From: Alphaproteobacteria bacterium
GTDB lineage: Bacteria; Pseudomonadota; Alphaproteobacteria; Paracaedibacterales; CAIOTO01
Direction: 5' to 3'
Length of the DNA: 33,851 bases
NCBI GenBank assembly: GCA_947488275.1
Contig: CANKZX010000013.1
Coordinates: forward strand, 1 to 33,851
The notes beneath the pieces are model-generated. The model was not told where the DNA came from, did not search any database, and saw only the letters and a program-made list of their open reading frames with translations. Of this stretch, positions 1 through 8,003 are shown piece by piece. Within the stretch, counting starts at the first letter, position 1, and every line of letters starts with the position of its first letter. Position numbers and translations under genes: made by a program.

Positions 1-2
1 GA

Positions 3-110
3 AATGACATAACCACTATTGTAGACGATTGGATAGAAACAAAAAATCCTCTTCGTACACAAACAGATAGAGGTGGAGAAACAATAATAGGGTATGGCTC
101 GTGGCATTAA
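3..110 (+). CDS. C-terminal end of an unknown protein (partial)
   Basis: An open frame enters from the left edge and stops at TAA 108-110. The visible 35 residues end in a Gly-rich stretch (DRGGETIIGYGSWH) after an acidic, Trp-containing segment. I recognise no family from this fragment, and the rest of the gene lies outside the window. The frame is open from the first base, which supports coding only weakly over so short a distance. Confidence 0.4.
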   Translation, partial: NDITTIVDDWIETKNPLRTQTDRGGETIIGYGSWH

Positions 111-312
111 AAAAATCAAAAATGTATAGCCTTCTTGATTAAATTTTGATAGGAATTAATAATAATTATGTCAATATGAAATTGATAATAGCATTCCATA
201 TTGACGTATTGTTTTATCAATCAAAAAGTAATAAAATTCGTGCCTCTTTTAACAACATCATGTAAAAAGGTTGATAACTTTCTACTTTCCATATCGAAGG
301 AGCCTCATTTTT

Positions 313-1416
313 ATGAAAATTAAACTTATTTTATGTCTTTTTACGCTAATCTTTGCGGGGGGGTACTGGTATTACGATACAAATCGATATACAATGCCTG
401 ATACAATTGATGTCACCTCATGGGCATTAAATCATATTCAGCAGCAATTATTAGCCGTCAATAAACCCGTAATGGTGCAGGATATTCAAAAAGCATACGA
501 CTATTTAATTCATAAAGACGTTGTTTATTTCAAAATTCGTAATGGAAAAATAACTTATCAAGTCCCTGGAGAATATCTAACAAAAATCACCTACTTCAAA
601 GTCATGCATTATGTTTTGACAAAATTTGCCAATCAAAAACGCTTAAAAGATAATGATTTTTTGGTTGTTTACAGGGATTGCGCAGATACACTGTCCCTAC
701 CTCCCGAACTTGAACATGTTCCCCTTTTCGTATTTGCGAAAAACACAGCCAATCAACGTAATTTTCCAGAACTACTTATTGTTGATTCATTTACACTTAA
801 ATCGTGGTGCGAAATTTATGATGATCTTACAAAAGGTCTGAAAGACTACCCCTGGGAAAAAAGAGCAAATAAATTATTCTGGCGCGGAAAAACAACCGAT
901 AGCGTGGATGACACAACTATTCGTTTAAATTCACCGCGTGTAACCCTCGTCAAATTCACAAAACAATACCCTGATCGTTATGATGCAAGACTTACAAAAA
1001 TTTTATCAAATGACTCCGCACAAATTAAAGAAATAAAAAAACTCTACGGTGAAACAGTGCCATTTGCCACGATACGTGAACACCTTCCTTTTAAATATCA
1101 AATTACACTTGATGGTGTAACGGCGACCTATCCAGGCTATATTTGGCGTATGGGTTCTGGATGTGTGAATATTAAACAAGAATCAACGAATGTGCAGTGG
1201 TTTAATTCTTTATTCCAAGAAAATGTGCATTACCTTCCTGTCGCCCATAATTTGAGTAACCTTGACACGGTGTTAACAAAAGCACAATCACGTGATTATG
1301 AAATGAAAGAAATGGCAATGCGTGCACGGCATGTTGTCGAACAAGAGCTAACATCCAGTAAGGTTTTTGGTTATTTCGTCGAATTACTGAATGCATATGC
1401 TGCAAAAATAATCTAA
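313..1416 (+). CDS. GT90/CAP10-family glycosyltransferase (LPS-modifying type)
   Basis: A 367-residue protein with an N-terminal membrane anchor or signal segment (MKIKLILCLFTLIFAGGYWYY). The second half carries the CAP10/GT90 pattern (Pfam Glyco_transf_90): LFWRGKTT near residue 195, then FKYQITLDG, a Gly-rich turn (YIWRMGSGCVNIKQES), NVHYLPV and a LSNLDTVLTKA segment. Family members transfer xylose, glucose or similar sugars to capsule, LPS or protein acceptors; the donor and acceptor here cannot be read from sequence. I chose ATG 313 over an in-frame TTG at 271 because AAGGAG (297-302) lies 10 bases upstream of it. It converges on the two-gene glycosyltransferase operon at 4154-1744, so the region may be a small surface-glycan locus (inference). 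The family assignment is fairly firm; the substrate is unknown. Confidence 0.72.
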   Translation: MKIKLILCLFTLIFAGGYWYYDTNRYTMPDTIDVTSWALNHIQQQLLAVNKPVMVQDIQKAYDYLIHKDVVYFKIRNGKITYQVPGEYLTKITYFKVMHYVLTKFANQKRLKDNDFLVVYRDCADTLSLPPELEHVPLFVFAKNTANQRNFPELLIVDSFTLKSWCEIYDDLTKGLKDYPWEKRANKLFWRGKTTDSVDDTTIRLNSPRVTLVKFTKQYPDRYDARLTKILSNDSAQIKEIKKLYGETVPFATIREHLPFKYQITLDGVTATYPGYIWRMGSGCVNIKQESTNVQWFNSLFQENVHYLPVAHNLSNLDTVLTKAQSRDYEMKEMAMRARHVVEQELTSSKVFGYFVELLNAYAAKII

Positions 1417-1556
1417 ACGTTCAATGAGAGATGTTAAAAAATGGTAACCACTTACCACTTTTTCGTCATCTTCGGACTTGATCCAAGTATCTGGAGCCGT
1501 GGGGCGTCCACGAGTGTACGAACGTAATAAAATTATCTATTCGCGAATTTTTCGTT

Positions 1557-1591
1557 GTCATGACGCGCAATGAAATTGCGTGGTCATCCAG
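1557..1591 (+). repeat. Dispersed palindromic repeat, copy 1
   Basis: A 35-bp imperfect hairpin opening GTCATGACGCGCAAT and closing ATTGCGTGGTCATCCAG with apex GAA. It belongs to the repeat family found about twelve times in this window. Here the variable stem pair next to GTCAT is GA, matched by TC in the other arm. Confidence 0.8.
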
Positions 1592-1600
1592 AAAAAAGTT

Positions 1601-1638
1601 TTGGATCACCGCGGTCGCTATGCAAACGCGTGATGACG
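1601..1638 (-). repeat. Dispersed palindromic repeat, copy 2
   Basis: The same family in inverted orientation, 9 bp after copy 1. Read on the minus strand it begins GTCATCACGCG and ends CCGCGGTGATCCAA; the stem pair is CA/TG. With copy 1 it forms a head-to-head pair between two convergent glycosyltransferase genes. Confidence 0.75.
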
Positions 1639-1702
1639 GTAGGTCCTTTTGCAACGTTCGTACAGTAATGGACCAAGCACGCGAAAACATCAGATGGGTC
1701 TT

Positions 1703-1724
1703 ATGCTCAGAAAAATGTGAGCAT
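1703..1724 (-). terminator. Possible terminator hairpin
   Basis: A perfect 7-bp stem (ATGCTCA / TGAGCAT) with an 8-base loop lies 20 bases beyond the stop of the GT2 gene. No clear T-run follows on the minus strand, so intrinsic termination is doubtful. The rest of the 327-base gap 1417-1743 holds repeat copies 1 and 2 and no credible gene. Confidence 0.3.
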
Positions 1725-1743
1725 TGCGTAATTTTATGGCTTT

Positions 1744-2685
1744 TTAGTCGTTTGTTGCTTTGTATGACAAGTAGTGCATGATTTTTGATTCTTTTCGGGC
1801 GCAACTTACACTATCGAGGATCAGTCCACAAGCAAGGCTCAAGAAGCCTAAGATCGTGCTGCCAACACAAATAATGGCGGTTGGAATGCGGGGGACAAGC
1901 CCTGTTGTCATGAACTCTGTGATGAGAACGGAACCTAATCCAAGAGACAATAACGTGAAAAATAGAAAGAATATGCCAAAAAAAGCCATAGGTTTGCATT
2001 CTTTGAATAGGAAAATCATGCGCCATAAAATACGAAAGCCATCTTTGAATGTGCTGAGTTTGCTGACGGATCCTTCGGCGCGATCGAAAAAAGATGTTGG
2101 TATTTCTTTGACAGGTAGATTCATTTCAAGGGCATAAATAGACAGTTCGGTTTCAATGTCAAAGCCACCTGAAAGGGGCGGAAATGATTTTACAAAGCGC
2201 CGTGAAAAGACGCGGTACCCTGAAAAAATATCCTTAAAGGGGCTGTTGAATAAAATAGATAAGACCCAGTTAAAGATAATATTCCCACATTTATGACCTG
2301 CTCGGTGTGCTGATTCGGATTCCTCTTTTCGTGTGCCAACAATCATATCAAGTTTGTTGTTGATTAATTCATGAACAAGGATTGGTGCCGCCTTTGGGTC
2401 GTATGTACCATCGCCATCAATCATGATGTAAAGATCAGCGTCAATATCTGCAAACATGCGACGGACGACATTGCCTTTACCTTGACGGGGTTCTGAGCGT
2501 ACAATGGCGCCAGCCTCCGTTGCACGGGTAATCGTTTGATCCGTTGAATTGTTGTCATACACATAAACGCGCGCGCCTGGAAGGGCTTTTTGCATATCTG
2601 TTACAACCGTTGCGATACCCGCTTCTTCATTATAACAAGGGATTAAAATAGCAATGGTATAAGATGTCGATAAGCTTATGGTCAT
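1744..2685 (-). CDS. GT2 family glycosyltransferase, polyprenyl-phosphate sugar synthase type
   Basis: A 313-residue protein with an N-terminal GT-A domain: IPCYNEE near residues 16-22, VYDNNSTDQT, GKGNVVRR and the metal-binding DGDGTYD near 90-96, then SGYRVFSRRF and GFDIETELS. Two hydrophobic helices follow near the C-terminus (about 228-253 and 260-285). This layout matches dolichol/undecaprenyl-phosphate mannose or glucose synthases, which load a sugar on the lipid carrier at the inner membrane face. The start is ATG 2685, with AAGGAA about 10 bases upstream. Its ATG overlaps the preceding gene's TGA (ATGA), indicating translational coupling. The upstream partner looks like a GT-C enzyme that would use such a lipid-linked sugar, so the two probably act in sequence (inference). 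An in-frame GTG at 2724 would lengthen it by 13 residues and is less likely. Confidence 0.85.
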   Translation of the reverse strand: MTISLSTSYTIAILIPCYNEEAGIATVVTDMQKALPGARVYVYDNNSTDQTITRATEAGAIVRSEPRQGKGNVVRRMFADIDADLYIMIDGDGTYDPKAAPILVHELINNKLDMIVGTRKEESESAHRAGHKCGNIIFNWVLSILFNSPFKDIFSGYRVFSRRFVKSFPPLSGGFDIETELSIYALEMNLPVKEIPTSFFDRAEGSVSKLSTFKDGFRILWRMIFLFKECKPMAFFGIFFLFFTLLSLGLGSVLITEFMTTGLVPRIPTAIICVGSTILGFLSLACGLILDSVSCARKESKIMHYLSYKATND

Positions 2686-4154
2686 GATAAAAAAGGATTC
2701 CTTTTTGTGAGAATAAAAGTGCACATCATTTTAAAAAAGACGAGTGACATGACGAAAATATAAGCCCACATAATCATGGCATAACGGGGATATCCAGCTT
2801 GCAATAGGGCTGTTAACCCAAAAGATGCATGAATAGCGAGTGCACAAAAAAGACCAATAAGACTTTCGTTTGTCAGTTCTTTTCGTTTTAAAATAGCGAT
2901 TAAAGCACCAAACATAAAGTATAAGCTAACGAAAAAACATGCGATTAGATAAGCACGCACGAGATAGATAAATGCTGATGATTTTCCATATGCCTTGATA
3001 TAGGCGTAATCAAGCTTTACGGCTTTAAATATTTCTAATGCTTTTATTTTTTGTATCTGCGTATTAAGTTCTTCTCGTTCGGTATCTGTATTTAAATCCC
3101 AAAGAAGCCACAGAGCCGCATAGTTGAACAGTACATCTTTGCCATAACCTATTGGATTTTGTTTGATGACGCTAATTGCGATATCTTTATAAAAATCATC
3201 ACGATTTGGTATGGCATTTATTTCTGGAATGGTTGATTGGAATTGACCTAAGAAATGATAGCGTAAGATGTCATATATAGGAGCTGCAAGCTTATAATAG
3301 AGTTTGTTTGATTGAATAGGGGCTAGGCTTTGCTGAAAGGGCTCCATTCCTTTTGCCATATGCGTAATCATTTTCTGCTTCATTGGATTGGTATCCGTCA
3401 TATTTTCTTTTAAGATAAAGGCAACTTTACCAAAAAGATTGTGCCCTAGAAATGACTGTGTTTTAAAGAAACCATGAAGATGATAATTAACAAAAGATCC
3501 CAAACTAAGTGCACAGATAACAGGGATTATAAAGGATAGGCTGTATTGCTTTATCCATGACCATTTTGTGCAAAACAGCAGTGAAGTCGCTATAAAAATG
3601 ACATAGCCAGATGGTCGAATAAGGATGAGGGTGCCGACAATCACGCCGAGCCAAATTGCCTGCGTGCGGGATGGTGTGCTGATAAATGAAAGCCAGAGCG
3701 TTCCAAGAAACATCAATGCGGAGAGAAAAAGTGATTCCGTCATAATTTCAAAATGAAATTGCATGATTCCGTCAAGTGAAAAGGTGACAAGTAGAAAAAT
3801 GAGCGGTAGGAAGAATGATTTGATCGACCGCATCAAAGTGGTAGTGAAATGTGTTGTGCTGATTGTAAAAAGAGTGAGCTGAATCAGAGGGATGGATTCA
3901 TATCCGCCTGTTAGCTTTTTGATGAGTGCTAGGAAAAGTGGGTACCCAACAGTTCGCGATGCGTCAAAATTAATATAACTTTCTGAATCAAAAGTAAGAA
4001 GGGAAACCTGAGGTGGCATCGTTATATAAAATAGTAGGCATGCACAGGTAATAATATAAGGCGTTATGTGTTTTAACAGCACATGTTCGCTACAAGTTTG
4101 ATCAAAAGAAATAAATTCCGAAATGTAATTTTTTATATTATTTAAGTTGGTCAT
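2682..4154 (-). CDS. GT-C-like polytopic membrane glycosyltransferase (ArnT/PMT type)
   Basis: A 490-residue protein with roughly ten hydrophobic helices. The first periplasmic loop has FDSESYINF followed by RTVGYPLFLALI, resembling the acidic loop and GYP signature of ArnT/PMT-like GT-C enzymes, which take a sugar from a polyprenyl-phosphate donor and add it to an envelope acceptor. A large soluble-looking segment (about 230-350) lies between membrane blocks. It is the first gene of a two-gene operon: its TGA overlaps the ATG of the GT2 gene, which probably makes its lipid-linked sugar donor. The acceptor (lipid A, polysaccharide or protein) is unknown. It is divergent from the large STAND regulator, with 238 bases between the starts, so the regulator could act on it (inference). 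The start has only a weak purine-rich site (GAGAA). Confidence 0.65.
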   Translation of the reverse strand: MTNLNNIKNYISEFISFDQTCSEHVLLKHITPYIITCACLLFYITMPPQVSLLTFDSESYINFDASRTVGYPLFLALIKKLTGGYESIPLIQLTLFTISTTHFTTTLMRSIKSFFLPLIFLLVTFSLDGIMQFHFEIMTESLFLSALMFLGTLWLSFISTPSRTQAIWLGVIVGTLILIRPSGYVIFIATSLLFCTKWSWIKQYSLSFIIPVICALSLGSFVNYHLHGFFKTQSFLGHNLFGKVAFILKENMTDTNPMKQKMITHMAKGMEPFQQSLAPIQSNKLYYKLAAPIYDILRYHFLGQFQSTIPEINAIPNRDDFYKDIAISVIKQNPIGYGKDVLFNYAALWLLWDLNTDTEREELNTQIQKIKALEIFKAVKLDYAYIKAYGKSSAFIYLVRAYLIACFFVSLYFMFGALIAILKRKELTNESLIGLFCALAIHASFGLTALLQAGYPRYAMIMWAYIFVMSLVFFKMMCTFILTKRNPFLS

Positions 4155-4293
4155 TTCTATTCTCTACTTGAATTGAATTTAAATTAATCCAAGAATTTCT
4201 CTTTTATTAATGTTGGTTCTATGTATAGCATAGCTTTTCAGTGAAGATCATTAAAAATCATAAAATGTATTGGATGCAACCAAAATAAGAATT

Positions 4294-4322
4294 TTGACAG
4301 GAAGTTCAATTATAACTTTATT
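4294..4322 (+). promoter_or_regulatory. Putative sigma-70 promoter of the STAND regulator
   Basis: A consensus -35 box TTGACA (4294-4299) and a weaker -10 TTTATT (4317-4322) stand 17 bases apart, which would leave a leader of about 60 bases before ATG 4393. No operator palindrome is obvious here. Confidence 0.4.
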
Positions 4323-4392
4323 TCAGAATATGACAATGTTTAGACCTACATATAAGAATGTGTATTGAGAAGAAATATTGTAAGGGTTTTCA

Positions 4393-7300
4393 ATGGATAT
4401 TCCTACAGAAAGTGCAAATAAACTACCGAATATAGATAATCTCGCGTTGATAAAGAATAAAAAATTCACACCCCGAGAGATTGATGTTATTGCATGTCTT
4501 TTATGTGGTCGGGCGGCGAGCATTCCTGCCTTTCTGTCAATTTCTGCTCGTACAGTTGAGACACATATTCATAACATAATGCTTAAAATTGAATGCAATT
4601 CGCGAGAGGGTATTCTTGATTTTATTGAGCATTCTGATAAATGTGCAGCGATAAAAGTGCATTATCAACATTTGAGAATTAACGTTCTTTTTGAGAAAAC
4701 GCTAAAATCTTTTGCAGCTCTTTCCAAGCAATCTCGCCCTAAGTGTACCTTGTGGTACGAACCTCATGCGCCATCCGATCATACGGGGGTGATTCAGGTG
4801 TTTATAAAACATATGAAAATACTGGGGGTATCTGCAGAGTTTAAAGCGGTAAATTGTCAAAAAAATAAAGATTTAAATATTGCCTATCGCCAAGAGGAAG
4901 AGGCGTTATCGTTTGGTATTACGCTTATTTTGGAAGATGTATTTGTTGTGCATAATCAAAATAATACATTGCTTATAAACCAAGGGGACGAGGATGCGTT
5001 AAGTCAGGTTGATCAGAATTGTCTTTTTATTCGTTTAGACCATATCATGGCAACGCCAGGTAAAATTAATCAGATTGTTCAAACAAGTTATCATGCGTTT
5101 GCATCCTATTATGATTTGATTTTTATGTTGCTTCGTTGTTTTTACAAAGATCATAACTTTGATAAAGCAGTAGAAGCCTTCTATCATCAATATGCATTAC
5201 TTCAAAATGAGGAAATGCCCATTGTTTCAGAAAAAGTATATGAAGAAACGGTGCAAATAGAAGCTGTTTCTGCGCCTCATTATTATTGGAATTTTATTTC
5301 TCGTTGGCGAAATAGTATATTGGCGATGGTGTGTGGTGTTCTTGTGCTGGCTGGGATCTATCACTTTTTTGCGAGGAAGAGTCATACCGTGATGCCGCAT
5401 GAGGAAGTGGTGCGATCTGATTTTAAAATACCAATGAAAGATGCTTTTTTGGAACGTCCCAAGTTTATTGATGAAATCAACGCAAAGCTAAAAAAACAAG
5501 AAGGTATTCAAACTGTTGCCTTGGTTGGTGTTGTTGGTATTGGTGGCGTTGGTAAAACAACAATTGCGCGTCAATTCGCATCTTTAACTAAATTGCCAGT
5601 GGTATGGGAAATTAATGCCGAATCAAAAAGTAGCTTGATGCATTCATTTAAGGAGCTTGCATATAGGCTTGCAAAGACAAGTGCACAAAAGGATGAGTTG
5701 CAGTTTATTTTGAGTATAAAAAGTAGTGACGAACGTGAAAATGAGTTGATTTCTTTTGTGAAAAAGAATTTGAGTAAGTTGCATGATTGGCTTCTTATTT
5801 TTGATAATGTAGAACATATGGCAGAGATTAAGAATTTTTCCCCTCGTGATTTTGAGGCATGGGGGGCTGGTAAGGTTATTATCACAACGCGAAATGCGAA
5901 TATTCAAAATACAAATTATATTAAGGCTGATTATGTTGTGAAAATGGATGAATTAAATGAAAATGAGGCATTGATTTTATTTTCTAAGATCGTTTTTACG
6001 TGTATGCCAGAAGCATTGTCTGAACAACAGAAAAATGAAGTGCGTATATTTTTAACAAAAATCGCGCCTTTTCCATTAGATATATCAATCGCGGCTCATT
6101 ATATAAAGAATGCTCACATTTCCTATGAACAGTATATGGAGCGTATTAATTCTTATAATAAGGATTTTGAAAATCTTGAACAAAAAGTTTTACAAGAAAC
6201 AGGTGATTATACAAAAAATCGTTATGGTATTATCACACTTTCGCTAAAAACAGTTATGGATGAGAATCCTGAATTTAAAGATTTTTTGCTTTTGCTCAGT
6301 TTGATTGATTCACAAAATATTCCTAAAAGTTTGTTAAGTGCTTTTAAAACAGAGGCTGTTGCTGATAGTTTTCTTGTTAATTTGCGAAAATTTTCATTGA
6401 TTACAAGCGAATCATCGATACTTGCACATAATACATTTTCTGTGCATCGCAGTACGCAATCAATTTGTATGAATTATCTGACTAATCAATTGCATTTAAT
6501 GAATGGCAAAGAACAGTTGATTCCTGTTGCTACTTTTTTGGAGCGATATGTTGATTCGGTTATCGATTTCAACGTGGATGTTTTTCCGTTGATGAAGCTT
6601 TTAGTTGGGCATTGCGAGGTTTTGTTGAGTCATAAAGATTTATTTGATGAACATTCGCTAAGGATAATGCAGATTAAATTAGGTTCCCTTTATGTTTGGT
6701 TAAATGAATATGAACGTGCTGATCATATGTTGAATTCAATATTAACAGGGCTAAATACAAATGATTTGAAAAATGCTGTGTATGTTTTTCAGATATTGAT
6801 ATGGCAGGGTGTTAATAATGCATGGATGGGGAATTATGAAAAAGCACTTGAACAAATTAATGAGAGTATACGGATCGATAAAGAAAATAATCTCAATAAG
6901 TATTTTGAACAAGTAATTGCCTTTATTGAGCTTGGATATACCTGCAGGCACCTTGGAAATTATGAAAAAGCTAAGGAATCTTTGGAAAAAAGTATTGAAT
7001 TAATAGAAACGCATTCTCCGAATAATTACAGCTTTCTTTGTCAGGCATTAGGGCAGCTTAGTATTGTTTTTATTAAAATGGGTAAGTATAAAGATGCTGA
7101 AAAGGTGATGAAAAAGGTATCACGTATTGTAAAACGCCATTTTGCTAAAAATGATGAACGTTTTGCGTGGTGCTTTGCCAATATGGGAAATGTATATAAG
7201 GAATTAGGGCATTATGAGAAAGCCAAAGAATTTCTTGAAAAGAATATTGCTACACAAAAATGTCAAATGGATAAAGATTTCTCAAATTGGCGTATTGTGC

Positions 7301-7869
7301 GTTTATGTAAAGATTTGACTTCTCTTGGTGAGATTTATCAAGAAATGGGTAAGCATAAAGAAGCAAAAGAAATTCTTGAGTCAAGTCTTGAAATGATGCG
7401 TAAAAATAAAAACTTCTCTGAGACACATCCTATAATGGCTTCCCTATTCAAATGTCTTGGTGATGTGCACAGAGAGCTTGGTAATTATGCGATAGCAAAA
7501 GATTTTCTGGAAAAGAGTTTGATTATATATGAGCGTCAGCATGGCAGGATGCACATAGATACAGCTGAAGTTATAAATAGTTTGGGAATTATTTGTATGC
7601 AAAATGGTGATTTTCAGAAGGCGGAAGAATTTATTAGTGAAGCACTTGATATTTTTAATCAAAAAAGTCATCCTAAAAGTTATAAGTGTTTAGAGAATTT
7701 ATTTACATTATATATGCTGAAATCAGAAAAAAGTAATGAAGAGTCTAAATTCTTAAAAAACAAAGCTATTTTTTATCTAAGAAAGGCATTAAATCAAGCG
7801 CAAACCTATTTTTCGAATGGTCTTCCTCAAGTTGTTCGTATTCAGGATAAGCTTAAGGAACATTCGTAA
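4393..7869 (+). CDS. Membrane-anchored STAND regulator: LuxR HTH - TM - NB-ARC ATPase - TPR
   Basis: A 1158-residue multidomain protein. Residues ~25-82 form a LuxR-type HTH (FTPREIDVIACLLCG, then SISARTVETHIHNIMLKI). Residues ~85-300 are an unrecognised alpha/beta region. Residues ~308-327 form one strongly hydrophobic helix (SILAMVCGVLVLAGIYHFF). An NB-ARC/STAND ATPase follows: P-loop GIGGVGKTT at 382-390, Walker B LLIFDN at ~467-472, GKVIITTRN, and FPLDISI in the GLPLA position. The C-terminus, ~795-1110, has at least seven kinesin-light-chain-like TPRs (GNYEKA, GKYKDA, GHYEKA, GKHKEA, GNYAIA, GDFQKA). STAND proteins are ATP switches that oligomerise on sensing a ligand; here an N-terminal DNA-binding domain and a membrane anchor are added, so it would be a one-component membrane transcription factor (inference). 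The start ATG 4393 has AAGGG seven bases upstream. A MazG-like gene follows on the same strand. The ligand is unknown. Confidence 0.85.
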   Translation: MDIPTESANKLPNIDNLALIKNKKFTPREIDVIACLLCGRAASIPAFLSISARTVETHIHNIMLKIECNSREGILDFIEHSDKCAAIKVHYQHLRINVLFEKTLKSFAALSKQSRPKCTLWYEPHAPSDHTGVIQVFIKHMKILGVSAEFKAVNCQKNKDLNIAYRQEEEALSFGITLILEDVFVVHNQNNTLLINQGDEDALSQVDQNCLFIRLDHIMATPGKINQIVQTSYHAFASYYDLIFMLLRCFYKDHNFDKAVEAFYHQYALLQNEEMPIVSEKVYEETVQIEAVSAPHYYWNFISRWRNSILAMVCGVLVLAGIYHFFARKSHTVMPHEEVVRSDFKIPMKDAFLERPKFIDEINAKLKKQEGIQTVALVGVVGIGGVGKTTIARQFASLTKLPVVWEINAESKSSLMHSFKELAYRLAKTSAQKDELQFILSIKSSDERENELISFVKKNLSKLHDWLLIFDNVEHMAEIKNFSPRDFEAWGAGKVIITTRNANIQNTNYIKADYVVKMDELNENEALILFSKIVFTCMPEALSEQQKNEVRIFLTKIAPFPLDISIAAHYIKNAHISYEQYMERINSYNKDFENLEQKVLQETGDYTKNRYGIITLSLKTVMDENPEFKDFLLLLSLIDSQNIPKSLLSAFKTEAVADSFLVNLRKFSLITSESSILAHNTFSVHRSTQSICMNYLTNQLHLMNGKEQLIPVATFLERYVDSVIDFNVDVFPLMKLLVGHCEVLLSHKDLFDEHSLRIMQIKLGSLYVWLNEYERADHMLNSILTGLNTNDLKNAVYVFQILIWQGVNNAWMGNYEKALEQINESIRIDKENNLNKYFEQVIAFIELGYTCRHLGNYEKAKESLEKSIELIETHSPNNYSFLCQALGQLSIVFIKMGKYKDAEKVMKKVSRIVKRHFAKNDERFAWCFANMGNVYKELGHYEKAKEFLEKNIATQKCQMDKDFSNWRIVRLCKDLTSLGEIYQEMGKHKEAKEILESSLEMMRKNKNFSETHPIMASLFKCLGDVHRELGNYAIAKDFLEKSLIIYERQHGRMHIDTAEVINSLGIICMQNGDFQKAEEFISEALDIFNQKSHPKSYKCLENLFTLYMLKSEKSNEESKFLKNKAIFYLRKALNQAQTYFSNGLPQVVRIQDKLKEHS

Positions 7870-8003
7870 TTTTCTATTTTTTTTGCTAAAGTTTTACAAG
7901 AAGCTGGCATGTATTAGGATAAATGGTTAGTATATCGCAACATTCGAATAGTTTTTTTGTTCATTGTAAGTTGTGTATTTTCTTGCCAGGTGCCTATTTT
8001 TTT

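Noticed and set aside
1466-1804. ORFs on both strands through the 1417-1743 gap
   Set aside because: They run through palindromic repeats and into the 3' end of the GT2 gene; the translations look random.
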